This document shows positions 7,526 to 15,370 of a stretch of DNA of 19,530 nucleotides, piece by piece (the stretch's first letter is position 1; each line of letters begins with the position of its first letter). The stretch comes from Bacteroidia bacterium (GTDB lineage: Bacteria > Bacteroidota > Bacteroidia > UKL13-3). The notes beneath the pieces are model-generated. The model ran no database searches. It had not been told where the DNA came from and worked only from the letters and a program-made list of their open reading frames with translations. The position numbers and the translations under genes are program-made. The stretch lies in assembly GCA_022402405.1 (NCBI GenBank), contig JAKRSG010000136.1:1-19530 (forward strand), written 5' to 3'.

Positions 7526-8881
7526 ATGTTTATCATTTACATGAGGCTTTTACATTTTTTTCTATTGCTTTGGGCTTCAATTTATAAAGTTGAAGCCCAA
7601 ACCTTTATTTGGGAATCCAATCCTCAAACTTGCGATATACCTTATGTTAAAATAAAAGAAACCCTTGTGGGCGAATTCTTTATAATAGGTAACAACAATT
7701 GCAGCGTTAACTGTTTTAAACTAAATAAATATGGCAACCTAGTTTGGGAAACATTTCCAAAAACATTTTCTATAGGCTTAACTGATTTTATTTCTTATGA
7801 TGAAGACAAAACATTTTATGTGATTGGTTTCGGAAACCCTGACTTTTCAAGTAGCTTGCTTTTTAAAACTTCTATAAATGGAATTATAAATTTTGAAAGT
7901 CAAATTTCCTTCCTAAGATATTTCCCACTCAGCTTTAACAACAAATTATATAAAAATAAAATAGTTACTTGTGGATATAATTTTTATCCTTATCCTAAAA
8001 TTAGTCCAATTATAGAGTATAGGGGATTAAATGGCGATACATTAGGTAAAACAGAAATGATGGGTGGCCATTACCGGCGCGCACAGCGAATTTTTTCATT
8101 AAAAGATAAGCCTGGATTCCTTGTTTTTTGTGGAGATAAAGCTTGGACATTATTAACTATAATTCAAACTGATTCCTTTGGTAATGAGGAAATAGCAAAA
8201 ACATACGGCTCAGGAGAAAATGGTTACCAAACAGACTTTCATGATTTAATGGAAAAGAATTACAGTTATTATTTATTAGCTGGTTTAAATTTCAATAAAA
8301 GTAGTTCAGGTTTTGAAAGAGGTACTTATATATATAAATTTAATGAAAAAGGGGATTCTATGGGATTAAAATTTATTGAATTAAATCCAACATTAAAGGC
8401 TATTGCACCTACCCAAGATAATGGTTTTATTATAGCAGGTGATGTACTTATAAAGTTAGATAGTAATTATCAAGAAGAGTGGCGGGAAGTGTTTAAAAAA
8501 AACGTAAGAATAACCAGTGTGGGGCAATCTTTTGATGGTGGATATTATGGCTCAGGAAGTTATTTTGATGAAACCATAAATAGAAATAAAACATTCATTT
8601 TCAAAACAGATTCAAAAGGCAAAATTGATCAATCTCAGTATAATCCCAAATTTCTTGTTTACCCAAACCCATTTAGTGATAAGATAAATTTTGAGCTACC
8701 CTTTGGCAAAAAACATTTTATGGTTTTATATGATTTACAAGGTAAAAAATGCAGAGAAGCAGAGGCCATTGGTAGTACTTATTTAATTTTAGAAAATTTA
8801 CCCAAAGGAGTATATCTGCTTCATTTATTGGATGAAAATAAAAATCCAATACAAGTTAAAAAGATGTTGAAAATGGAATAG
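7526..8881 (+). CDS. T9SS-secreted propeller-like protein with C-terminal sorting domain
   Basis: This 451-residue protein begins two bases after the stop of the previous gene, so the two are almost certainly co-transcribed and perhaps translationally coupled. A second in-frame ATG at 7541 gives a more typical signal peptide (MRLLHFFLLLWASIYKVEAQ); either start would be exported. Residues about 30-360 contain repeats of the kind APTQDNGFIIAGDVLIKLD...W and SFDGGYYGSGS...FIFKTDSKG, the blade pattern of Bacteroidota propeller-like secreted proteins. Residues 376-451 are a type A T9SS sorting domain (VYPNPFSDK, VLYDLQGKK, LPKGVYLLHL). No enzymatic motif was seen. It may act with the larger cargo at the cell surface; this is inference from the operon. 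Base composition is as AT-rich as its partner. Confidence 0.88.
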   Translation: MFIIYMRLLHFFLLLWASIYKVEAQTFIWESNPQTCDIPYVKIKETLVGEFFIIGNNNCSVNCFKLNKYGNLVWETFPKTFSIGLTDFISYDEDKTFYVIGFGNPDFSSSLLFKTSINGIINFESQISFLRYFPLSFNNKLYKNKIVTCGYNFYPYPKISPIIEYRGLNGDTLGKTEMMGGHYRRAQRIFSLKDKPGFLVFCGDKAWTLLTIIQTDSFGNEEIAKTYGSGENGYQTDFHDLMEKNYSYYLLAGLNFNKSSSGFERGTYIYKFNEKGDSMGLKFIELNPTLKAIAPTQDNGFIIAGDVLIKLDSNYQEEWREVFKKNVRITSVGQSFDGGYYGSGSYFDETINRNKTFIFKTDSKGKIDQSQYNPKFLVYPNPFSDKINFELPFGKKHFMVLYDLQGKKCREAEAIGSTYLILENLPKGVYLLHLLDENKNPIQVKKMLKME

Positions 8882-8889
8882 AAAGAATC

Positions 8890-8917
8890 AAAAACGCCTT
8901 TAAAAACTGGCGTTTTC
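8890..8917 (+). terminator. Intrinsic terminator of the T9SS cargo pair
   Basis: An 8-bp perfect stem (AAAACGCC at 8891-8898 and GGCGTTTT at 8909-8916) with a 10-base loop lies 9 bases after the stop codon and ends in a run of four T. It closes the two-gene unit. Confidence 0.75.
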
Positions 8918-8965
8918 TGAGTGTAACAGAAGAATTTCAATCTCATACATGTGATTCATAATCTT

Positions 8966-9134
8966 GAAAGGGGATTTGTGGTGGAGGGGAGATTTTTTTG
9001 TTAAGGTGTTTAATCGTTTATGCGTTTAATTGTTTATATGTTTAATTGTTTGGGAGTTGGTTGGTTTGGAGGTTTGGTATAGCTTAAAAACCATGCTCTA
9101 TAAATGTTGAACACCGAATGCTGAATTTCGAATG
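8966..9134. repeat. Dispersed intergenic repeat, copy 2
   Basis: This is the second direct copy of the element at 3234-3369, with the same ends. It is 33 bases longer, through an extra TGTTTAATTGTTTA-type unit and an expanded GGTTTGG-rich stretch, so internal units vary in number. It fills most of the gap between the cargo pair and the next barrel gene; apart from it, the terminator and a candidate promoter, the gap 8882-9246 holds nothing seen. Confidence 0.8.
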
Positions 9135-9206
9135 TTGAAGGGAAATAGCAATAACTTTGATTTATCATTTCACCAACTTAAAATATAACCGTTAAACCTT
9201 TTTATC

Positions 9207-9236
9207 TTGAAATCATCCAAACAATTCGCACCTTTG
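9207..9236 (+). promoter_or_regulatory. Candidate promoter of the barrel gene
   Basis: TTG (9207-9209), 19 bases, then CACCTTTG (9229-9236), one mismatch from the Bacteroidota -7 element TAnnTTTG. The transcript would start only about 5-10 bases before the coding region. A TAACTTTG at about 9154-9161 also matches the -7 consensus but lacks a well-spaced -33 element. Confidence 0.35.
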
Positions 9237-9246
9237 AACGCTATTT

Positions 9247-12063
9247 ATGTACATGAATTTGAGAACGATTTTTTATTTGGCCTTTGGCATATTCTTATTT
9301 CTGCCCTTTTTTGGTTCGGCCCAAACCTTTGATTTATCTGGTAAAGTATTTGAAAAAGAGAATCTTCAGCCTGTAATTGGTGCCAGCATTACGCTTAAAA
9401 AAGATGGCAAAACTATTGGAGGTTCTGCTAGTGATGAAAAGGGGTTTTTCCAAATTAAAAAGCTTCTAGCCGATACGTATCAGATAAGTTTTAGTTATGT
9501 AGGATTAAAAACCAAGACGCAGCAAGTAATCGTTGGTTCAGACCGATATATGGGAGCGGTGTTTTTGGAAAAGAATACCAATGCCTTGGAAGAATTAAAG
9601 ATTGAGGCCACACAAATTAGGGTGGAGCAAAAGGGCGATACTACCAGCATAAATGCAGCGGCTTATAAAGTTAATCCGGATGCTACGGCGGAAGATTTGG
9701 TGAAGAAAATGCCGGGTATTACCATAGAAAATGGAACGGTAAAAGCACAAGGCGAAGATGTGAAGAAAATTTTAGTAGATGGCAAAGAGTTTTTTGGCGA
9801 TGATGCTAATATGGCGCTTAAAAATTTGCCTGCCGAAATTATTGATAAGGTGCAAATTTTTAATAGGGCGGGCGATCAAGCGCAGTTTACGGGTTTTAAT
9901 GATGGCAATACAGATAAAACCATGAATATTACGACCAAAACAGGCAGAAATAATGGAACTTTTGGGAAGCTTTATGCTGGTTATGGAACCAATGATAGGT
10001 ACCAAGCGGGTGGTAATATGAATTTTTTTAATGGTGATAGAAGAATAACCATTTTGGGATTATCTAATAATATTAATCAGCAAAATTTTTCGATGCAAGA
10101 TTTGTTTGGTGGCTCGGCTGGCGGTGGCAGAATGCCTATGGGTGGCAGAGGTGGTCCGCGTGGGGGCGGTATGGGTGGAGGCATGAGCGATTTTATGGTT
10201 GGACAGCAAAATGGGGTGAGCACTACTCAATCTATTGGTTTAAATTATGCCGACAAATGGGGTGCTAAAACCAGTGTGAGCGGGAGTTACTTTTTTAATA
10301 GCAGCAGCACTGTTACTAACCAATTAACCAATAGGCAATATTTAATTAATGAAGAAACTAGGCAGCTTTATAAAGACAGTACCAGCAGCGAAACCAATAA
10401 TTTTAACAACAGGTTTAACTTACGATTAGAGCATACTTTCGATTCTTCGCATGCCATTATTTATACGCCAAAATTGAGTTTTCAGAGCAATGAAAATAGC
10501 AGTAATCAATTAGCAGAAAATTATTTAAATGATACCTTAAAATTAAATAGTAACCTTACCACTAAAAACCCCATAAACACCGGCTTTAACGTGAGTAATA
10601 ATTTATTATACAGATATAAATTTGAGAAGCCTGGACGAACAATTAGTTTAAATGTGATTCATGATATAAACCGCAGAAATGGCGATACCAAACAAATTTC
10701 TGATATTAACGCCATAGATTCTGCAGGTAGATACAATAACTCTATTATTAGGCAGCAGAGTTTAACGTATAGTAATAGTAATAACTACAATGCTAATCTA
10801 ACCTATACCGAGAACATTACAGATAGCATGCAATTACAACTTAGTTATAACCCTATTATAAATCATAATTTAGCAGAAAGAGCCACCAATAGATTTGATA
10901 CATCTAATGGCGAATACTCGCGTATAGATACCTTATTGAGCAATAACTTTGATAATACTATTACTACCCACAGAGCTAATATTAGCATTAATATAAACAA
11001 AGCTAAGTGGAGATTTAATGCAGGTATAACTCAGCAATACCTTACCATTGCTAGCTTGCAGAGCTTTCCTCAAACAAGATCGTTTGAAAAGAGTTATCAG
11101 AATTTATTACCAAACTTAAACTATACATACAATTTTAGTAATGCTAAAACCTTTAGGTTTTTTTACCGAACCAATACCAATAATCCAAGTGTTACGCAAT
11201 TACAAAACGTAATAGATAATACTAACCCTATTATGTTATCGGCAGGTAATCCAAACTTAAAGCAAGAGTTTTCGCAAACTTTTTTAACGCGTTATGGTAG
11301 TAATAATTGGCATAATTCTCAAAGCTTTTTTGTGTTTGCCATGGTTACTTTTACCAACGATTATATTGCCAATAGTACTTTTACCGCCACCAGAGACTCT
11401 ATTCTAGATAACGGAATGATGTTGAGTAGAGGTGCCCAAATTGCTCGTCCGGTTAACTTGAACGGTAATGTTAATGCTCGCAGTTTTATTACTTACGGCA
11501 TTCCGGTAAAGGCATTAAAAAGCAATGTTAACCTGAACCTAGGTCTTAACTACAGCAAAGTGCCAGGTCTAGTAAATCAATTACAAAATTTTGCCAATAC
11601 GTTTAATATAAACACAGGTGTAGTTATAGGAAGTAATATAAGCGAGCAGGTAGATTTTACATTGAGTCATACCAGCAACATAAACTTTGTAGAGAACACC
11701 GTATTATCTTCTCAAAACAGCAATTTCTTTATCAATACCAGCAATGTAAAACTTAACATCATGCCAACTGCTTCGTGGGTGATAAATTCAGAACTAAATT
11801 ACACAGATTTTAGAGGATTAGGAAGCGATTTTAACCAAAGTTTTTTCTTATGGAATGCAGGTGTAGCCTACAAGTTTATGAAAAAACGTATGGCAGAAGT
11901 TAAACTATCTGTTTTTGATTTGCTGAACCAAAATAATAATATCAATCGTTCTGTTACCGAAACGTACATAGAAGATACTCGCGCCAATGTGTTGAACCGA
12001 TATTTTATGGTAACCTTTACATACAATATTAGGAAGTTTAAATCGCTTCCGGAGAGAAAGTAA
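9247..12063 (+). CDS. Outer-membrane beta-barrel protein, TonB-receptor-like with CarboxypepD_reg domain
   Basis: This 938-residue outer-membrane protein has a signal peptide (MNLRTIFYLAFGIFLF...FGSAQ, cleavage near residue 26). Residues about 29-112 form a carboxypeptidase-regulatory-like beta-sandwich (LSGKVFEKENLQPVIGASI, SDEKGFFQIKKL, ISFSYVGLKT). A plug-like domain follows (VNPDATAEDLVKKMPGITI, VKKILVDGKEFFGDD, LPAEIIDKVQIFNRAG), then a long barrel of the OMP_b-brl_3 type. Residues 288-313 are a Gly/Met/Arg-rich loop (GGGRMPMGGRGGPRGGGMGG). Such proteins are common in Bacteroidota; their cargo is usually unknown, and there is no SusD-like lipoprotein beside it. An ATG at 9253 is an alternative start two codons later. 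Base composition returns to that of the other flanking genes. Export of a signal or uptake of a peptide or metal are both open. Confidence 0.88.
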   Translation: MYMNLRTIFYLAFGIFLFLPFFGSAQTFDLSGKVFEKENLQPVIGASITLKKDGKTIGGSASDEKGFFQIKKLLADTYQISFSYVGLKTKTQQVIVGSDRYMGAVFLEKNTNALEELKIEATQIRVEQKGDTTSINAAAYKVNPDATAEDLVKKMPGITIENGTVKAQGEDVKKILVDGKEFFGDDANMALKNLPAEIIDKVQIFNRAGDQAQFTGFNDGNTDKTMNITTKTGRNNGTFGKLYAGYGTNDRYQAGGNMNFFNGDRRITILGLSNNINQQNFSMQDLFGGSAGGGRMPMGGRGGPRGGGMGGGMSDFMVGQQNGVSTTQSIGLNYADKWGAKTSVSGSYFFNSSSTVTNQLTNRQYLINEETRQLYKDSTSSETNNFNNRFNLRLEHTFDSSHAIIYTPKLSFQSNENSSNQLAENYLNDTLKLNSNLTTKNPINTGFNVSNNLLYRYKFEKPGRTISLNVIHDINRRNGDTKQISDINAIDSAGRYNNSIIRQQSLTYSNSNNYNANLTYTENITDSMQLQLSYNPIINHNLAERATNRFDTSNGEYSRIDTLLSNNFDNTITTHRANISININKAKWRFNAGITQQYLTIASLQSFPQTRSFEKSYQNLLPNLNYTYNFSNAKTFRFFYRTNTNNPSVTQLQNVIDNTNPIMLSAGNPNLKQEFSQTFLTRYGSNNWHNSQSFFVFAMVTFTNDYIANSTFTATRDSILDNGMMLSRGAQIARPVNLNGNVNARSFITYGIPVKALKSNVNLNLGLNYSKVPGLVNQLQNFANTFNINTGVVIGSNISEQVDFTLSHTSNINFVENTVLSSQNSNFFINTSNVKLNIMPTASWVINSELNYTDFRGLGSDFNQSFFLWNAGVAYKFMKKRMAEVKLSVFDLLNQNNNINRSVTETYIEDTRANVLNRYFMVTFTYNIRKFKSLPERK

Positions 12064-12068
12064 GAGTT

Positions 12069-12164
12069 AAGAGAAAGAGAAGGAAGAAGAGGAAGGGAGA
12101 GAGAAAGAGAAAGAGAAGGAAGAAGAGGAAGGAAGAGAGAAAGAGAAAGAGAAAGAGAAAGAGA
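12069..12164. repeat. Polypurine tract with tandem repeats
   Basis: About 96 uninterrupted purines on the + strand begin 6 bases after the barrel gene stop. A 26-base unit starting GAGAAAGAGAAGGAAGAAGA occurs twice, at 12071-12096 and 12107-12132 (period 36), followed by several GAGAAA hexamers up to 12164. The hexamer part is a mirror repeat of the kind able to form triplex (H-DNA). No hairpin terminator was found after the barrel gene. Confidence 0.85.
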
Positions 12165-12272
12165 TTTTAGGGGGAGCTGGAGTGAATGAAATGTGCTATA
12201 ATTTGAAAAGATAGTACTATAAGTCAATTGTAGGGCTTTTTAAATTTGTTATACAAACAAAACAAACATGTT

Positions 12273-13778
12273 ATGACAAATTTAATTAGCAGACCAGTAC
12301 TTAAAGAAAAGTACGAAAATTACATTAATGGTAAATGGGTAGGACCTACTACAGGTCAGTATTTTGAGGTATTATCTCCCGTAGATGGAAAGCTTATGTC
12401 GAAGGCCGCACATTCGGCTAAATTGGACATTGAGATGGCGGTAAACGCTGCGTATGATGCCTTTTCTAGTTGGGGTACAACTTCTGCCACCGAACGAAGC
12501 ATTATTCTAAATAAGATAGCCGATAGAATGGAAGCTAATCTTGAGTTATTAGCTGCTGTAGAAACCCTTGATAATGGTAAAGCAATTAGAGAGACATTAG
12601 CAGCAGATTTACCTTTAGCAATAGATCATTTTAGGTATTTTGCTGGCGTTATAAGAGCAGAAGAAGGCTCAATAAGCGAATTAGATAAAGATACTGTTTC
12701 TATTATTATGCATGAACCAATTGGTGTAGTTGCACAGATTATTCCTTGGAATTTTCCCATATTAATGGCCGTTTGGAAATTAGCTCCAGCTTTAGCAGCA
12801 GGAAATTGTGTGGTATTAAAACCTGCCGAAAGTACTCCCATATCTATTATGGTATTAATGGAGATTATTGGCGATTTAATTCCAGCTGGAGTGGTGAATG
12901 TGGTAAATGGATTTGGCGCAGAGCTTGGAAGAACTTTGGTTACTAATCCAAAGGTTAGTAAAGCTGCCTTTACAGGTTCTACCGCTACCGGAAGAATGGT
13001 AATGCAATATGCTACCGAAAATATTATTCCTGTAACGTTAGAATTAGGCGGTAAATCACCTAATATTTTCTTTCCATCTGTAATGGATGCCGATGATGAA
13101 TTTTTAGATAAGGCATTAGAGGGCGTTGCACTTTTTGCCCTTAATCAGGGTGAGGTTTGTACTTGTCCTTCACGATTGTTGGTACATGAATCTATATTCG
13201 AAAGATTTATAGAAAAAGTAATTGCTAGGGTTAAAGCAATTAAAACAGGTAATCCGTTCGACCCAACTGTTATGATGGGCGCGCAGGCATCGCAAATTCA
13301 AAAGGATAAGATTTTATCTTATATAGAACTAGGAAAACAAGAAGGTGCAGAATTATTATGTGGCGGAGAGGTAAATCATTTAGGTGGCGATTTAGAAGGT
13401 GGATATTACATACAACCAACCTTGTTTAAAGGCCATAATAAAATGCGTATTTTCCAAGAAGAAATATTTGGTCCGGTACTAGCAGTAACTACCTTTAAAA
13501 CAACCGAGGAGGCCATAGAAATTGCAAACGATACTATGTATGGTTTAGGAGCAGGTGTATGGACAAGAGATGCTCATGAGTTATACCAAGTACCAAGAGC
13601 TATTAAAGCTGGTAGAGTTTGGGTGAACCAATACCACGCATATCCTGCTGGTGCGCCATTTGGAGGGTATAAGCAATCGGGTATTGGAAGAGAAAATCAC
13701 AAAATGATGTTAGGTCATTACCGCCAATCTAAGAATATGCTTATTTCTTATAACAAAAATAAATTAGGCTTCTTTTAG
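12273..13778 (+). CDS. Aldehyde dehydrogenase, AldB/ExaC-like
   Basis: This cytoplasmic enzyme oxidises an aliphatic aldehyde (acetaldehyde in the best-known relatives) to the acid with NAD(P)+. The 501-residue protein, start ATG at 12273 (a TTG at 12246 would add nine residues with no support), matches the full length of the family. Visible motifs: PWNF with oxyanion Asn160; cofactor-fold FTGSTATGR; general base Glu257 in LELGGKSP; catalytic Cys296 in NQGEVCTCPSR; and FGGYKQSGIGRE near the end. The GEVCTC form of the cysteine motif and the adjacent DUF779 gene both point to the AldB/ExaC subfamily. The next gene is its usual partner but lies beyond a strong terminator. The convergent AraC-family regulator is the likely controller. 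The short upstream spacer (12165-12272) shows no clear promoter. Substrate range is inferred. Confidence 0.95.
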   Translation: MTNLISRPVLKEKYENYINGKWVGPTTGQYFEVLSPVDGKLMSKAAHSAKLDIEMAVNAAYDAFSSWGTTSATERSIILNKIADRMEANLELLAAVETLDNGKAIRETLAADLPLAIDHFRYFAGVIRAEEGSISELDKDTVSIIMHEPIGVVAQIIPWNFPILMAVWKLAPALAAGNCVVLKPAESTPISIMVLMEIIGDLIPAGVVNVVNGFGAELGRTLVTNPKVSKAAFTGSTATGRMVMQYATENIIPVTLELGGKSPNIFFPSVMDADDEFLDKALEGVALFALNQGEVCTCPSRLLVHESIFERFIEKVIARVKAIKTGNPFDPTVMMGAQASQIQKDKILSYIELGKQEGAELLCGGEVNHLGGDLEGGYYIQPTLFKGHNKMRIFQEEIFGPVLAVTTFKTTEEAIEIANDTMYGLGAGVWTRDAHELYQVPRAIKAGRVWVNQYHAYPAGAPFGGYKQSGIGRENHKMMLGHYRQSKNMLISYNKNKLGFF

Positions 13779-13789
13779 TAATAAAGTAG

Positions 13790-13823
13790 AGTTAGCTGCG
13801 GTGCTAAACATCCGCAGCTAACT
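13790..13823 (+). terminator. Strong intrinsic terminator after aldehyde dehydrogenase
   Basis: A perfect 12-bp stem (AGTTAGCTGCGG at 13790-13801 and CCGCAGCTAACT at 13812-13823) with a 10-base loop is followed by TTTATTGTATT. It sits in the 97-base gap between the dehydrogenase and the DUF779 gene, so downstream expression needs read-through or its own promoter; none was clearly recognised in 13824-13875. Confidence 0.85.
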
Positions 13824-13875
13824 TTTATTGTATTATCAATTTAGTTGATCCCACCTTATTTATCCCAATTATTAT

Positions 13876-14256
13876 ATGCAAACCATTAAACGAATTAGTG
13901 CTACCCAAGAGGCAATAGAGCTTATAAAAAAAGTAGCAGAGAAACATGGAGAACTGATGTTCTATCAAGCTGGTGGCTGTTGCGAAGGAACCCAACCACA
14001 ATGCTTTGTTAAAGATTCCTTTTATTTAAGATACGCAGATGTGTGTATTGGAAAAATTTTAGATTATGAATTTTGGGTAGATAAAGACCTTTTTATCTAT
14101 TGGCAACACGCTCATTTTACTTTAGATGTAAGTCATGGTTTTGGTCCGGGAGGCTTCTCTTTAGAAACACCCTTTGGTAAAACGTTTAAGGTAAATTACA
14201 GATTGTTTAGTGAAGAAGAATTGGCCAATCTAGAGCCTGTAAAATTAAATGAATAA
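13876..14256 (+). CDS. DUF779 protein, aldehyde dehydrogenase-associated
   Basis: This small cytoplasmic protein of 126 residues has no signal peptide. It matches DUF779 from end to end: GGCCEGTQPQCF (C35, C36, C43), ADVCIGKI, YWQHAHFTLDVSHGFGPGGF, SLETPFGKTF and a closing FSEEEL. The family is widely encoded next to AldB/ExaC-type aldehyde dehydrogenases (also in actinobacteria), but its biochemical role is not established; the CC...C cluster suggests metal binding or redox activity, which is inference. It ends 7 bases before the convergent AraC gene, with no terminator in between. The ATG at 13876 gives the usual family length. Confidence 0.9.
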   Translation: MQTIKRISATQEAIELIKKVAEKHGELMFYQAGGCCEGTQPQCFVKDSFYLRYADVCIGKILDYEFWVDKDLFIYWQHAHFTLDVSHGFGPGGFSLETPFGKTFKVNYRLFSEEELANLEPVKLNE

Positions 14257-14263
14257 TACCTAT

Positions 14264-15190
14264 TTAATATTCCTGCACATTCATTAATTGATATTGTTTA
14301 GGGGTAACGCCTTCATGTTTCTTAAACAGACGGATGAAATAATTGCAATCTTCGAACCCTGTGGCATAAGATACTTCCGACACATTAATTCTAGGATTGG
14401 AAAGCATTTTTTTGGCGTAGTTTATTTTTTCTGTAAGTATAAATTCAATTGGGCTCATGCCTAATTCCCTTTTAAAATACCGATAAAAGGAACTCGTGCT
14501 CATACAAGCTTTTTCGCTTAAATCTCTCAAGTTTATTCGCTCTCTGAAGTTTGTTTTTATGTATTCTATTGCTGGGTTTATGGGACTATTAAACCTATCT
14601 AATTTTAGACTATTTACTACTTGGGTAGTTTGTGTTTGAACCAATCTAATGATAAGTTCTTGAAGCGCTAAATCTGCAATTACATCTTTAGTTAACGAAC
14701 TGCTCATACATTCTTTAATTAACTTATTTATAATTCCGGCGAGCTCTGTATTATTATAAAAGAAGTAGTTTTCTTGGTTCAGACTCCAACAATTTTTTTC
14801 TCCTAGTTTTGGGTATTTTTCGTTTAAAAAATCAAGTGTATTTACTATTATTTGATGATCTATTGCCAAGGCAATGCATTGAGTAGGTGTTTCTTTACTT
14901 GCTTCTGGAAAATCAATTTTCATCTCCACGTTTCTAGGAACAATAACTGTTTCACCGGGTACATATTCAAAGCTTGGGTCGTCGAATAAGTGCATATGTT
15001 TTTTACCTCTTAGCATACTAGTTACTACCAAGTCGTTAAACTTTAGAGGCACTAATTCAGATTTTTGATAGGTTTCAAAAATGTTGAGTTCACAATTTTC
15101 CAAGGAGAAAAAGACCCTGTTTTCCACCAATGTGTTTAATGCTTTTTCTTCACTTAATTCGGGTGCGTTGAGTAGAGATTTTCTTGGCAT
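14264..15190 (-). CDS. AraC-family transcriptional regulator
   Basis: This is a 308-residue regulator. Residues about 30-180 form an AraC_N-type sensor domain with a cupin-like core (LVVTSMLRGKKHMHLFDD, YVPGETVIVPRNVEM). Residues about 205-305 carry two helix-turn-helix motifs (LRDLSEKACMSTSSFYRYFK and VSEVSYATGFEDCNYFIRLF) and the family ending EGVTPKQYQ. It converges on the aldehyde dehydrogenase/DUF779 genes; regulators of this sub-type are often found with them, so it probably senses an aldehyde or alcohol and activates that module, and perhaps itself. Its upstream region (15191-15370) is shared with the divergent nucleotidase gene and contains a run of ten A (15230-15239) and an operator-like repeat set. 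Confidence 0.92.
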   Translation of the reverse strand: MPRKSLLNAPELSEEKALNTLVENRVFFSLENCELNIFETYQKSELVPLKFNDLVVTSMLRGKKHMHLFDDPSFEYVPGETVIVPRNVEMKIDFPEASKETPTQCIALAIDHQIIVNTLDFLNEKYPKLGEKNCWSLNQENYFFYNNTELAGIINKLIKECMSSSLTKDVIADLALQELIIRLVQTQTTQVVNSLKLDRFNSPINPAIEYIKTNFRERINLRDLSEKACMSTSSFYRYFKRELGMSPIEFILTEKINYAKKMLSNPRINVSEVSYATGFEDCNYFIRLFKKHEGVTPKQYQLMNVQEY

Positions 15191-15272
15191 GGTTAAGTTT
15201 TTTCATGGCCAATGTAAATTTTTTGGATCAAAAAAAAAATGAGCTAAAACGAGTTTACCAGAATCCTTAACC

Positions 15273-15315
15273 TAGGCTTTACAAACAAGTCTTGTTTTGG
15301 TAATATAGGCTTTAC
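15273..15315. promoter_or_regulatory. Candidate operator: paired 10-bp direct repeats around a palindrome
   Basis: TAGGCTTTAC occurs exactly at 15273-15282 and again at 15306-15315, 33 bases apart (about three helix turns), with the palindrome AAACAAG-T-CTTGTTT (15283-15297) between. Paired direct repeats are the usual target of AraC-type dimers, and the site lies between an AraC-family gene and the divergent nucleotidase gene. A looser match (TAGGGCTTTT at 12231-12240) lies before the aldehyde dehydrogenase. Which protein binds is inference. Confidence 0.45.
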
Positions 15316-15320
15316 CTTTT
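15292..15320 (+). promoter_or_regulatory. Candidate promoter of the secreted nucleotidase gene
   Basis: TTG (15292-15294), 18 bases, then TACCTTTT (15313-15320), one mismatch from TAnnTTTG. The spacing equals that of the riboswitch promoter at 3186-3215. It overlaps the operator-like repeats and leaves a leader of about 45 bases before the ATG. Confidence 0.45.
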
Positions 15321-15370
15321 CTTAGCATAGTGCAATCAACTTGCGGGGGTAAACTTTATACCAATTAAAA

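Noticed and set aside
8495..8502. A8 run inside the second T9SS cargo gene as another slippage site
   Set aside because: Runs of A are expected in such AT-rich coding sequence, so this one is not distinctive, unlike the C10 and G8 tracts.
3234..9134. Composite transposon bounded by the two repeats
   Set aside because: No transposase, terminal inverted repeats or target-site duplications are visible; only a repeat-flanked module can be supported.
11868..12227. Minus-strand open frame of about 119 codons rich in Leu and Ser
   Set aside because: It is the complement of the polypurine tract read through the 3' end of the barrel gene; the Leu-Ser repeats are a by-product of the simple sequence.
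15230..15239. Run of ten A upstream of the AraC gene as a phase-variable promoter spacer
   Set aside because: No promoter elements with suitable spacing could be placed around it, and poly-A is common in this composition.
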